Of a stretch of DNA of 64,000 nt, positions 1-8,165 are shown one piece after another. Location: the NCBI RefSeq assembly GCF_050107595.1, contig NZ_JBNILH010000001.1, positions 62,001 to 126,000 on the forward strand, given 5' to 3'. This stretch comes from Bacillus_AB infantis_C. GTDB lineage: Bacteria; Bacillota; Bacilli; Bacillales; Cytobacillaceae. The notes under the pieces were generated by a model. That model worked only from the letters and a program-made list of their open reading frames with translations, had not been told where the DNA came from and did not search any database. Within the stretch, counting starts at the first letter, position 1. Every line of letters begins with the position of its first letter. The position numbers were made by a program, and so were the translations under genes.

Positions 1-249
1 CTCTTCCTTGTATTTTCATCGCACGAGAAAAATGCGCATGCATTTTATGAGGAGTCTGCGTGCCTTGCACTCCAATGAACAGGCTTTTTACACTTTGATG
101 GCAATTAGAACCATTTTGAAAGAACAAAAATATTGTTTTATCAAAAAGATACGCCAAACCAGCTTTTCCAATTATTTTTATCTCCTTCCTTTATTATCAG
201 AAAAATGTGATAAAATCCGAAGTAAGATTAGAGTTAAAGGGAGAAGCAG
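1..249. other. Window edge and regulator upstream region
   Basis: No gene is supported here; the open frame through it lacks a ribosome binding site. Positions 50-83 match the right end of the palindromic repeat seen complete at 27805-27940 (shared GGAGTCTGCGTGCCTT core). An inverted repeat TTATCA-N8-TGATAA lies at 194-213, about 35 bp before the activator start, and overlaps an A/T-rich -10-like GATAAAAT, so it could be an operator or simply promoter sequence. Confidence 0.4.
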
Positions 250-1614
250 ATGAACAAAACATTAATGGAGCTTCCATACGAAGTCCTGGAAACGATTGTT
301 GAAAATGCCTTCGGCTGGCTGGTTGTGGTCGATAAGGAAGGCAATATCATCTACATCAACCGCAACTATTGCGAGTTTATCGGCTGTGAACGTGATGAAG
401 TGATCGGCCGGCATGTGACAGGTGTGATTGAAAATACACGAATGCATATCGTTGCAGCAACCGGGAAGGAAGAAGTGGCAGATCTTCAGTATATAAAAGG
501 GAATTATATGATTGCCAACAGAATGCCGATACTGTCAGGCGGAGAAATCATCGGCGCATTCGGAACTGTCTTTTTCCGTGATACACAGGAATGGATGAAG
601 ATGAACAGCCATGTCAAAAGCCTGCTGAACAAAATCCAGAATTATATCCAGCATATCGACAGCGGGGTGAAATACAGCCTTGAGGACATCTTGGGAGAAT
701 CAAAGCAGATCGCCAGCCTGAAGGAAAAAGTCAAAATGATCGCTTCCAGCGATATCTCCATTTTGATCAGGGGTGAAAGCGGGACTGGAAAAGAGCTTTT
801 TGCCCACAGTATCCATCAGCTCAGTGCGCGAAGCCATCAGCCTTTTGTCAAAATCAATTGCGGTGCGATACCTGAGCATCTTCTTGAATCCGAGCTTTTC
901 GGATATGAGGAGGGAGCTTTTACCGGAGCGAAAAAGGGCGGGAAGAAGGGGAAGTTCCAGCTGGCGCACGGAGGGACTTTATTTTTGGATGAAATCGGCG
1001 ATATGCCGGCCAATATGCAGGTTAAGCTTCTTCGCGTTCTTCAGGAAGGTGAGGTAGAGGCTGTGGGTTCTGTTAAGCCCATCTCAGTTGATGTCCGGAT
1101 CATTGCCGCGACAAACAGGCCGCTGGAGAAAATGATGGAGGAAAAACGATTCAGGGAGGATTTGTTTTACAGAATAAATGTTGTTCCGTTTTTCATTCCG
1201 CCCATTAGAGAACGATTGGAAGACCTTGATAAGCTGGTCGACTATTTTACAGGAAAAATTACTAAAAAGTCCGGCAAGAGAATAACGGGCATAGATGAAG
1301 AGGTGCGCCAGATCTTCCGGGCCTACAGCTGGCCGGGAAACATAAGGGAAATAGAAAATGTAATGGAAGCATCCATCTACCTGACCAGCGATGAACGAAT
1401 CCAGAAGGAATCGCTTCCAGAATATTTGCGGGAAAGGGCCGTTCTCCCGATCGGGACGAGAAAACTGAAGGAAATCCTAGAAGAGACAGAGAAGAGAGTA
1501 CTGGCGCAGAGCCTGGATAAGTATAAGGATGATAAACTGAAAGCTGCTGAGATGTTAGGCATCAGCAAGTCGACTTTTTATGAAAAGGTGAAAAAATACG
1601 GACTGGAAATCTAG
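250..1614 (+). CDS. Sigma-54-dependent transcriptional activator (PAS-AAA+-Fis HTH)
   Basis: A 454-residue bacterial enhancer-binding protein that would drive RNA polymerase-sigma-54 open-complex formation. A PAS sensor spans roughly residues 10-120, a sigma-54 AAA+ domain about 143-370, and a Fis-type helix-turn-helix the last 40 residues. Visible motifs are Walker A GESGTGKE (175-182), the sigma-54 contact loop GAFTGA (222-227) and Walker B LFLDEIGD. The ATG at 250 follows GGGAG with good spacing. It resembles the RocR/BkdR class. The next two genes (GntP permease and hydroxybutyrate dehydrogenase) have a -24/-12 promoter, so it probably activates them in response to a small ligand bound by the PAS domain; the ligand itself is inference. 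Confidence 0.93.
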   Translation: MNKTLMELPYEVLETIVENAFGWLVVVDKEGNIIYINRNYCEFIGCERDEVIGRHVTGVIENTRMHIVAATGKEEVADLQYIKGNYMIANRMPILSGGEIIGAFGTVFFRDTQEWMKMNSHVKSLLNKIQNYIQHIDSGVKYSLEDILGESKQIASLKEKVKMIASSDISILIRGESGTGKELFAHSIHQLSARSHQPFVKINCGAIPEHLLESELFGYEEGAFTGAKKGGKKGKFQLAHGGTLFLDEIGDMPANMQVKLLRVLQEGEVEAVGSVKPISVDVRIIAATNRPLEKMMEEKRFREDLFYRINVVPFFIPPIRERLEDLDKLVDYFTGKITKKSGKRITGIDEEVRQIFRAYSWPGNIREIENVMEASIYLTSDERIQKESLPEYLRERAVLPIGTRKLKEILEETEKRVLAQSLDKYKDDKLKAAEMLGISKSTFYEKVKKYGLEI

Positions 1615-1615
1615 C

Positions 1616-1664
1616 AGTCCGGAAAACCGGAAAGCATTCCGGGTTTCCGGACTTTTGTTTTTTT
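1616..1664 (+). terminator. Rho-independent terminator of the activator gene
   Basis: A long GC-rich stem (AGTCCGGAAA ... TTTCCGGACT) just after the activator stop codon is followed by TTTTGTTTTTTTT. Its arms repeat the CCGGAA/TTCCGG motif of the palindrome at 1749-1780, so it may also bind the activator. Confidence 0.85.
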
Positions 1665-1748
1665 ATGAAAAGGAGACATAGGTTCCTCATGCTTGTTTAA
1701 AGAAGGCATTAATCTAGTAATCTAGAACCTTTGGAATTTTTATAGGAA

Positions 1749-1780
1749 AACTATTTTTCCGGGAATCCGGAAAAATAGTT
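1749..1780. promoter_or_regulatory. Candidate upstream activating sequence (14-bp arm palindrome)
   Basis: A perfect inverted repeat with arms AACTATTTTTCCGG and a 4-nt spacer. Its centre lies about 87 bp upstream of the predicted sigma-54 start site, the usual place for an enhancer-binding protein site. No T-tract or gene end argues for a terminator role. Confidence 0.7.
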
Positions 1781-1825
1781 CACAGAATAACCATCTTTTC
1801 AACGCAGTTGCTTTTTTCGGACACC

Positions 1826-1841
1826 TGGCACACATCTTGCA
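1826..1841 (+). promoter_or_regulatory. Sigma-54 (-24/-12) promoter
   Basis: TGGCACacatcTTGCA matches the sigma-54 consensus TGGCAC-N5-TTGCW exactly. It lies about 95 bp before the GntP-type permease start, with transcription predicted to begin near 1852. Confidence 0.9.
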
Positions 1842-1892
1842 TTGGATTATATGCAGACAAATTTTTGAGAAGGGAGGAAGCTTTCATATAAA

Positions 1893-1906
1893 TGTAAACG
1901 ATTTCA
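1893..1906 (+). promoter_or_regulatory. Candidate cre (CcpA site)
   Basis: TGTAAACGATTTCA fits the WTGNAANCGNWNNCW cre consensus. It sits downstream of the predicted sigma-54 start and upstream of the permease start codon, a roadblock position expected to give catabolite repression. Binding is not demonstrated. Confidence 0.6.
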
Positions 1907-1934
1907 AAAAGAGAATGAATAAGGGGGAAAACGA

Positions 1935-3254
1935 ATGCTCAGTATGATTGGATTGATAGGAGGCCTTGCCCTCCTGATATTCCTGACGATGAGGGGAATG
2001 AACCTGCTTGTTGTCGGGCCGCTTTCAGCTCTGTTTGTTGCTGTATTGAGCGGGATGCCATTGTTTCCGCAGTTGGCGGGCGAAGGGGAGGCCAACCTGG
2101 TAGGGAATTATATGACCGGCTTTTCCGGGTTTGTAACATCCTGGTATCTGATGTTCCTGCTCGGCGCCATTTTTGGAAAAGTGATGGAGGACAGCGGTGC
2201 AGCCGACAGTGTCGCTGAATTGATTGTTGGAAAGCTGGGAATGAAATATGCGGTCCTTGCCATAGTTGCATCCTGTGCGGTCTTGACATATGGAGGCGTA
2301 AGTTTGTTCGTCGTGGCATTTTCTGTCTACCCGATGGCATTGAGTCTTTTTAAGCAGGCCAATCTTCCGCGCCGCTTCATTCCGGCTGCTCTTGCATTTG
2401 GGTCGGTCACCTTCACTATGACTTCTGCGGGATCTCCTGAAATCCAGAACTGGATCCCGATCGAACACTTGGGGACATCCCCGTACGCCGGCTGGGAGGT
2501 CAGCCTTATCGTTGCAGCCTTTATGATGATCTTCGGATACTGGTGGCTGAAAAGGATCATTACGAAAGCCGTCAACAAGGGTGAAACCTTTATTTCCAGG
2601 GAAACAGATCCGGTGGCAGAGAAAAAAGAGCTTCCGCATCCTGTAATGGGAGTCCTGCCTTTGGCAGTCGTGCTGGTCATTGCCTTTATTTTTCATGACT
2701 CACTCGCACAATCCGCACTTATTATAGCTTTATTGGGTGGAGTCATCGCTACTTATCTGCTGAATAGGAAGTACTTCAGGAATTTCTGGAATGCTGTTTC
2801 CGAGGGGACGCTTGGAGCGCTTATTGCCATCGGCAATACTGCCGCGGTCGTCGGGTTTGGCGGGGTGGCCAAGGCAGTGCCTGCGTTCCAGACAGCGGTC
2901 GACTTTATGACAGATATCCCCGGAAGCCCTCTGATCGGGGGAGCAATCGCGGTCAGTGTCATCGCCGGGATGACTGGCTCCGCATCCGGAGGCCAGGTAA
3001 TCGCCCTGCCGCTGATTGCGCCGCACTATATGGATATGGGTGTCAACCCTGAGGCATTGCACCGTGTGGCGGCCATATCATCGGGTGCACTGGATTCCCT
3101 GCCGCATAATGGCTATGTAGTTACTACGGTCAGATCTATCTGCGGAGAGACCCACCAGGATGCATACGGAGCTGTCGGCATTGTAACAGTCATCGTCCCT
3201 CTGCTCGGCCTGGCATTGGCAATTTTTTTATTCTCGTTTGGGCTGGGCATATAA
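1935..3254 (+). CDS. GntP-family permease, probably 3-hydroxybutyrate uptake
   Basis: A 439-residue, almost wholly hydrophobic inner-membrane transporter with about 12 predicted helices and the glycine-rich character of the GntP (gluconate:H+ symporter) family, at the usual family length. The ATG at 1935 follows AAGGGGGAAAA. It lies downstream of the -24/-12 promoter and 62 bp ahead of a 3-hydroxybutyrate dehydrogenase with no terminator between, so both are one transcription unit. GntP proteins also carry gluconate and other hydroxy acids; 3-hydroxybutyrate is chosen from the neighbour. A cre-like box in the leader suggests CcpA repression. Confidence 0.88.
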   Translation: MLSMIGLIGGLALLIFLTMRGMNLLVVGPLSALFVAVLSGMPLFPQLAGEGEANLVGNYMTGFSGFVTSWYLMFLLGAIFGKVMEDSGAADSVAELIVGKLGMKYAVLAIVASCAVLTYGGVSLFVVAFSVYPMALSLFKQANLPRRFIPAALAFGSVTFTMTSAGSPEIQNWIPIEHLGTSPYAGWEVSLIVAAFMMIFGYWWLKRIITKAVNKGETFISRETDPVAEKKELPHPVMGVLPLAVVLVIAFIFHDSLAQSALIIALLGGVIATYLLNRKYFRNFWNAVSEGTLGALIAIGNTAAVVGFGGVAKAVPAFQTAVDFMTDIPGSPLIGGAIAVSVIAGMTGSASGGQVIALPLIAPHYMDMGVNPEALHRVAAISSGALDSLPHNGYVVTTVRSICGETHQDAYGAVGIVTVIVPLLGLALAIFLFSFGLGI

Positions 3255-3316
3255 CATTTTCGGGACAGGAAGGAGGTTTCCAACCCCTTCCTGTCCTTGA
3301 TGGAAGGAGAAAAGAA

Positions 3317-4093
3317 ATGGTGCAAGGAAGAACAGTACTTATCACCGGGGCAGCCCAGGGGATAGGATATGAGATAGGAAAAAGGTTTGCCAGGCAAGGA
3401 GCCAATCTTGTCCTGACTGATATCCAGCAAGAACAGGTGGAAAAGGCTGCTGAGCAGCTGAGGGCAGAGGGGTTCAGGACAGTTGGCCTGAAATGTGATG
3501 TAACGGCTGAAGATGAAATGGCAGGATCCATTCATGCTGCCGTGGATGAATTTGGGAGATTGGATATACTGATCAATAACGCGGGCCTTCAGCATGTATC
3601 CATGATCGAAGATTTCCCGACAGAGAAATTTGAGTTTCTTTTAAAGGTTATGCTGACTGCTCCATTCACCGCTATCAAGCACAGTTTACCTATCATGAAA
3701 AAGCAGGGGTTCGGCAGGATCATCAATATGGCCTCGATCAATGGTCTGGTCGGGTTTGCAGGGAAGGCGGCCTACAACAGCGCCAAGCATGGGGTAATCG
3801 GGCTGACAAAAGTCGCGGCCCTTGAAGCTGCTCCTTATGGAGTCACCGTGAACAGCATCTGTCCGGGCTATGTGGATACCCCGCTTGTCCGAAACCAGCT
3901 TAAAGACCTGGCTGGCACAAGGAAGGTTCCGCTGGAAAAAGTCCTTGAAGAAGTGATTTACCCGCTGGTTCCCCAGAAAAGGCTTTTATCAGTAGAAGAA
4001 GTCGCCGCCTATGCCGTTTTCCTGGCTGGAGAAGAAGCGAAAGGCATAACCGGGCAGGCCGTAGTTATTGATGGCGGATATACAGTCCAATGA
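3317..4093 (+). CDS. 3-hydroxybutyrate dehydrogenase (SDR family)
   Basis: A 258-residue short-chain dehydrogenase that would oxidise D-3-hydroxybutyrate to acetoacetate with NAD+. The nucleotide-binding TGAAQGIG lies near residue 9, NNAG near 88, and the catalytic triad is visible as S140, Y153 and K157 (YNSAK). The long C-terminal part with PGYVDTPLVRNQ is typical of hydroxybutyrate dehydrogenases rather than of FabG. Good RBS (GGAAGGAGAAAAGAA) before ATG 3317. It is second in the permease operon, so uptake and first oxidation are coupled. Another SDR substrate cannot be excluded. Confidence 0.88.
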   Translation: MVQGRTVLITGAAQGIGYEIGKRFARQGANLVLTDIQQEQVEKAAEQLRAEGFRTVGLKCDVTAEDEMAGSIHAAVDEFGRLDILINNAGLQHVSMIEDFPTEKFEFLLKVMLTAPFTAIKHSLPIMKKQGFGRIINMASINGLVGFAGKAAYNSAKHGVIGLTKVAALEAAPYGVTVNSICPGYVDTPLVRNQLKDLAGTRKVPLEKVLEEVIYPLVPQKRLLSVEEVAAYAVFLAGEEAKGITGQAVVIDGGYTVQ

Positions 4094-4100
4094 AAAAGAT

Positions 4101-4134
4101 GCAGCCAGCCTGCCGGCTGGTGCGGTTTTTATTT
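4101..4134 (+). terminator. Terminator of the hydroxybutyrate operon
   Basis: GCAGCCAGC / GCTGGTGC hairpin followed by GGTTTTTATTT immediately after the dehydrogenase stop codon. Confidence 0.75.
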
Positions 4135-4225
4135 GCCGTAACCGGAGAGAACTTAAGCCCGTTTGCACTCAAGTACAGCATTTGCATACACTGAAAAGTA
4201 TAATTTTTCTTATTCAAGCGCATAC

Positions 4226-4254
4226 TTGCATACCAAGGAGAATTTTAATACAAT
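4226..4254 (+). promoter_or_regulatory. Probable sigma-A promoter of leuS
   Basis: TTGCAT, a 17-nt spacer and TACAAT, ending about 25 bp before the T-box leader begins. Confidence 0.55.
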
Positions 4255-4277
4255 AGCTTTATATATTTTTAAGCAAA

Positions 4278-4512
4278 AACTATGATGAGGAATAGTAATG
4301 ATGTCGTTCCGCTCATTAGAGAGCTGGCGGGAGGTGCAAGCCAGCCGGGACTGTCATGAACTCGCCTTGGAGTTGCAGGTGTGAACCACAGTAATGCCTG
4401 CCGTTTTCCGCGTTAAGGATGAATGAAGAGAGCGGCAATGCCGCTAATGTGGGTGGTACCGCGGGAGAATACATATCCTCTCGTCCCTGTTTTTGGGATG
4501 AGGGGTTTTTTT
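4278..4512 (+). ncRNA. T-box leader (tRNA-Leu sensing) of leuS
   Basis: The invariant T-box GGTGGTACCGCG is at 4452-4463 and is followed by a terminator hairpin (CCTCTCGTCCC / GGGATGAGGGG, 4477-4508) with a T run to 4512. The specifier region in the upstream stem I reads GAACTCGCC, giving the Leu codon CTC at 4361-4363, in agreement with the downstream leucyl-tRNA synthetase. Uncharged tRNA-Leu pairing with the T-box would favour the antiterminator and let leuS be transcribed. Confidence 0.95.
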
Positions 4513-4600
4513 ATGGTCTTTTTCGCTGTAAAGCAGAAAAAGCAGACCGGCAAAAACCTTTCCCCAAAAGAAAATTCATATATTGCAGGAGGAAAGCGCG

Positions 4601-7018
4601 ATGAGCTTCAATCACAGGGAGATTGAAAAGAAATGGCAAAAGTCTTGGGAAGCCAATAAAACATTTAAAATGGGCGAGGAAAAGGGAAAAAGCAATTTTT
4701 ATGCGCTTGATATGTTCCCATATCCTTCAGGCGCCGGACTTCATGTCGGGCATCCGGAAGGATATACAGCGACAGATATTCTGTCACGTGTAAAAAGGAT
4801 GCAGGGCTATAATGTACTCCATCCAATGGGCTGGGATGCTTACGGGCTTCCGGCAGAACAATATGCCCTGGATACAGGCAATGATCCGGCAGAATTCACG
4901 AAGAAAAATATCGATACATTCCGCCGCCAGATCAAATCGCTCGGTTTTTCATATGATTGGGACCGGGAAATCAGCACGACGGATCCGGAATATTATAAGT
5001 GGACACAATGGATTTTCACTAAGCTTTATGAAAAAGGGCTGGCTTATATTGACGAGGTGGCTGTCAACTGGTGCCCGGCACTTGGAACAGTCCTGGCCAA
5101 TGAGGAAGTAATCGACGGCAAGAGCGAGCGCGGCGGGCACCCGGTGGAGCGCCGCCCGATGAAGCAATGGATGCTGAAAATCACGGCTTACGGCGACAGG
5201 CTGCTTGAGGATCTGGAAGAGCTTGACTGGCCGGAAAGCCTGAAGGACATGCAAAGGAACTGGATCGGCCGTTCTGAAGGAGCAGAGGTGACCTTCAGCA
5301 TTGAGAACCATGAAGGGACATTCACAGTCTTTACAACCCGTCCTGATACGCTCTTTGGGGCGACCTATGCGGTACTTGCGCCAGAGCATTCTCTTGTTGA
5401 AAGCATTACGGCTGAAGACCGGGTTGAGGCGGTCGAAGCTTATCTTGAAAAAGTGAAGAGCAAAAGCGACCTTGAGCGTACAGATCTGGCGAAAGAAAAA
5501 ACAGGCGTATTTACCGGCGCCTATGCCATCAACCCTGTTAACGGCGATAAAATGCCGATCTGGATTGCCGACTATGTGCTTGCAAGCTATGGAACCGGGG
5601 CTATCATGGCCGTTCCTGCGCATGATGAGCGCGACTATGAATTTGCGAAGGAATTCAGCCTGCCGATCAAGGAAGTTGTAGCAGGCGGAGATATTGAAAA
5701 AGAAGCATATACAGGCGATGGGGAGCATGTAAATTCCGGATTCCTTGATGGCCTTCAGAAAGAAGAAGCCATTTCCAAAGCAATCGAGTGGCTTGAAGAA
5801 AAGGGCATCGGGACGAAGAAGGTAACTTACCGCCTCCGCGACTGGCTGTTCAGCCGCCAGCGCTATTGGGGAGAGCCGATTCCAATCATCCATTGGGAAG
5901 ACGGCACGATGACTGCCGTACCGGAGTCAGAGCTGCCGCTGATGCTTCCGAAAACAACTGAAATCAGGCCATCCGGAACAGGAGAATCACCGCTCGCCAA
6001 TATTGATGAGTGGGTCAATGTAACAGATCCTGAAACCGGCAAAAAAGGGCGCCGAGAGACGAATACAATGCCGCAATGGGCGGGAAGCTGCTGGTATTAT
6101 CTGCGCTATATCGACCCTAAAAACGAAAATGCGATCGCTGATGCCGATCTGCTGAAAGAATGGCTTCCGGTTGATATTTATATCGGCGGTGCCGAGCACG
6201 CGGTGCTTCACTTGCTGTATGCACGATTCTGGCATAAGTTCCTGTACGATATCGGTGTCGTTTCTACCAAGGAGCCGTTCCAGAAACTGTTCAACCAGGG
6301 GATGATTCTTGGTGAAAATAATGAAAAAATGAGCAAATCAAAAGGCAATGTAGTGAATCCGGATGAAATCGTCGAGTCACATGGGGCCGACACACTGCGC
6401 CTGTATGAAATGTTCATGGGGCCGCTCGAAGCCTCTGTTGCCTGGTCAACGAACGGTTTGGACGGAGCCCGCCGCTTCCTTGACCGTGTGTGGAGGCTGC
6501 TGATCGACACTGATGGAAACCTGCACAGCAGAATAAAGGATGCAGAGCCGGAATCAGGCCTGGAAAAAGCCTACCATCAAACAGTTAAAAAGGTAACAGA
6601 AGATTATGAAGGGCTGAGGTTCAATACAGCCATTTCCCAGCTGATGGTATTCATCAATGAAGCTTATAAAGCAGAGACACTGCCGGTAAGCTATATTGAA
6701 GGATTTGTCAAAATGCTGTCGCCGATTGCTCCGCATATTGCGGAAGAGCTTTGGGAAAAGCTTGGGCACAGCGGCACAATTTCTTATGAAGCATGGCCTG
6801 CTTATGATGAAGCCAAATTGGTCGATGATGAAGTTGAAATCGTGATCCAGGTCAACGGCAAGGTCAAAGCGAAGCTTATGGTGCCTGCCGATGCGGGACG
6901 TGAAGCCTTGGAGAAGATTGCAATGGGTGATGATAAAATCCAGGAGCAGATTGATGGCAAAACAATCCGCAAGGTCATTGCCGTCCCAGGAAAGCTTGTC
7001 AATATAGTAGCCAACTAA
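4601..7018 (+). CDS. leuS: Leucyl-tRNA synthetase
   Basis: An 805-residue class I synthetase that charges tRNA-Leu in the cytoplasm; length matches B. subtilis LeuS. The HIGH-type motif HVGH is near residue 49, the CP1 editing domain occupies about 220-420 (TTRPDTLFGATY, DERDYEF), and KMSKS is at 576-580. I start at ATG 4601 (MSFNHREIEKKW), which sits 7-8 nt after AGGAGGAAA; an in-frame codon at 4583 overlaps that RBS and is rejected. Expression is controlled by the T-box leader just upstream. Confidence 0.98.
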   Translation: MSFNHREIEKKWQKSWEANKTFKMGEEKGKSNFYALDMFPYPSGAGLHVGHPEGYTATDILSRVKRMQGYNVLHPMGWDAYGLPAEQYALDTGNDPAEFTKKNIDTFRRQIKSLGFSYDWDREISTTDPEYYKWTQWIFTKLYEKGLAYIDEVAVNWCPALGTVLANEEVIDGKSERGGHPVERRPMKQWMLKITAYGDRLLEDLEELDWPESLKDMQRNWIGRSEGAEVTFSIENHEGTFTVFTTRPDTLFGATYAVLAPEHSLVESITAEDRVEAVEAYLEKVKSKSDLERTDLAKEKTGVFTGAYAINPVNGDKMPIWIADYVLASYGTGAIMAVPAHDERDYEFAKEFSLPIKEVVAGGDIEKEAYTGDGEHVNSGFLDGLQKEEAISKAIEWLEEKGIGTKKVTYRLRDWLFSRQRYWGEPIPIIHWEDGTMTAVPESELPLMLPKTTEIRPSGTGESPLANIDEWVNVTDPETGKKGRRETNTMPQWAGSCWYYLRYIDPKNENAIADADLLKEWLPVDIYIGGAEHAVLHLLYARFWHKFLYDIGVVSTKEPFQKLFNQGMILGENNEKMSKSKGNVVNPDEIVESHGADTLRLYEMFMGPLEASVAWSTNGLDGARRFLDRVWRLLIDTDGNLHSRIKDAEPESGLEKAYHQTVKKVTEDYEGLRFNTAISQLMVFINEAYKAETLPVSYIEGFVKMLSPIAPHIAEELWEKLGHSGTISYEAWPAYDEAKLVDDEVEIVIQVNGKVKAKLMVPADAGREALEKIAMGDDKIQEQIDGKTIRKVIAVPGKLVNIVAN

Positions 7019-7026
7019 AGCCAATG

Positions 7027-7061
7027 ATCCCCTGTTTCAGTGAGAGACAGGGGATTTTTTT
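7027..7061 (+). terminator. leuS terminator
   Basis: ATCCCCTGT / ACAGGGGAT stem followed by a run of T. Confidence 0.9.
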
Positions 7062-7182
7062 AAGGCAAGGAAGATGATTGCGATAGAAACTGTCATCAAT
7101 GGAACCAGTTTTTTGCCTTATTTTACTTCCTTTGTTTATACTAATCATATTGGGTAGACGAATTCATGAGAGGGTGTCATAG

Positions 7183-7488
7183 ATGGAGAATATTGAAATC
7201 ATCACTACAGAAGAGCTTGAGCAATTGCTGAAGGAAGGCAAAAAGCTGGAGCTTGTAGACGTAAGGGAAGATGAAGAAGTGGAGCAGGGCATGATTCCCG
7301 GCGCCAAGCATATCAGGATGGGAGATATTCCTGCCAATATGGATTACTTTGATGATGAGAAAGAATATATTTTCATCTGCCGCTCCGGCCGCCGCAGTGA
7401 GAACGTCTGCTATTACATGCAGGACCAGGGCTTCAAGGTCCGCAATATGGCTGGCGGAATGCTCGAATGGAAAGGCGAAACAAAGTAA
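7183..7488 (+). CDS. Rhodanese-like single-domain sulfurtransferase
   Basis: A 101-residue cytoplasmic protein consisting of one rhodanese fold. The active-site loop ICRSGRRS places the persulfide-carrying cysteine at residue 66, and the typical DVRE motif is near residue 26. Such proteins carry sulfane sulfur from thiosulfate or persulfides to acceptors. RBS GAGGGTG before ATG 7183. It is monocistronic: terminators precede and follow it. The physiological acceptor cannot be read from the sequence. Confidence 0.9.
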   Translation: MENIEIITTEELEQLLKEGKKLELVDVREDEEVEQGMIPGAKHIRMGDIPANMDYFDDEKEYIFICRSGRRSENVCYYMQDQGFKVRNMAGGMLEWKGETK

Positions 7489-7491
7489 AGA

Positions 7492-7520
7492 AAAAAGCTG
7501 CCTGTCGCAGGCAGCTTTTT
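7492..7520 (+). terminator. Terminator after rhodanese gene
   Basis: AAAAAGCTGCCTG-TCG-CAGGCAGCTTTTT, a perfect hairpin with T tail. Confidence 0.9.
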
Positions 7521-7527
7521 ATCATGG

Positions 7528-7558
7528 TTATAATTTCTGAATATTTCGTCCATACTTT
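7528..7558 (+). promoter_or_regulatory. Candidate sigma-E promoter of cse60
   Basis: A -35-like TTATAAT and a -10-like CATACTTT, about 16 bp apart, precede the cse60 RBS. They resemble the mother-cell sigma-E consensus (ATA / CATACANT), which agrees with the known sigma-E control of this gene in B. subtilis. Confidence 0.45.
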
Positions 7559-7586
7559 TAAAAAAAGCAATTGAGGAGGGGCGAAA

Positions 7587-7769
7587 TTGATTAAAGTGAA
7601 GCTCTTTGACCATGAGCATGAAAAAGATCTTGAAAAGGATATGAACCATTTCCTGGAACGGATTGATGAAAACAGGCTGATTGATATTAAATATAATGTT
7701 GCAGCCATCCAGGAAGAGGAAGAAGATCAGATCTACTGCTTTTCCGCTATGGTTGTTTACCGGTCCTGA
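7587..7769 (+). CDS. cse60: Sporulation protein Cse60
   Basis: A 60-residue acidic protein matching the Cse60 family in length and in its N-terminal IKVKLFDHEHEKDLEKDMN stretch. In B. subtilis the gene is transcribed by sigma-E in the mother cell; the molecular function is unknown. Translation starts at TTG 7587, 7 nt after a strong GAGGAGG. The sequence shows no membrane segment or signal peptide. Its presence supports an endospore-forming host. Confidence 0.85.
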   Translation: MIKVKLFDHEHEKDLEKDMNHFLERIDENRLIDIKYNVAAIQEEEEDQIYCFSAMVVYRS

Positions 7770-8165
7770 ACAGAAGGGCCGGTTTTGCTATTTAAGAGCA
7801 ATTTTTCCCCCGCCTAGCCATAAAAGAGCGGACCTGACTGAGGGAATCAGTGACAGGCTGAAAAATAAGCGGAGAAATTCCCCCTACTTTCGAAGAAGCT
7901 CTAAAAATAGCTCAAATAGACGGAGAAATTCCGATTATCGACTCAAAAAATAGGAAAATGGGCAACTTCACTCCGCTTAACCGGAAAATCTCCTTTTATT
8001 TTAAGGCTTGCTGGTCACTCAAATAAGGTTAAGACTTCCTGTTTTTAAAACATTCCTTCACTATCTTTCTTGTTAGCTGTAAGCCTCTCTTTATCAATTA
8101 ACATAAAATGTAAAATTTCCCTTGTTATAATTAAAGGAAACATTCTTTACCAAAAGAGCCTTTCA
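7770..8165. repeat. Intergenic region with degenerate repeat sequence
   Basis: No gene is supported between cse60 and ytfP. The direct repeat CGGAGAAATTCC occurs at 7870-7881 and 7921-7932, and a related CTCCGCTTAACCGG follows near 7972, giving an interspersed-repeat look. I see no clear terminator for either convergent gene. Confidence 0.4.

Noticed and set aside
8..253. 81-codon frame before the sigma-54 activator
   Set aside because: No RBS, runs through a repeat fragment and a promoter-like region, and overlaps the activator start.
2025..2696. 223-codon minus-strand frame inside the GntP permease
   Set aside because: Shadow frame rich in Cys, His and Arg, with no RBS.
4949..5893. 314-codon open frame on the minus strand inside leuS
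   Set aside because: It is the antisense shadow of a strongly supported synthetase, with no RBS and no recognisable protein motif.
7681..7953. 90-codon frame overlapping cse60
   Set aside because: It overlaps cse60 in another frame and continues through degenerate repeats.
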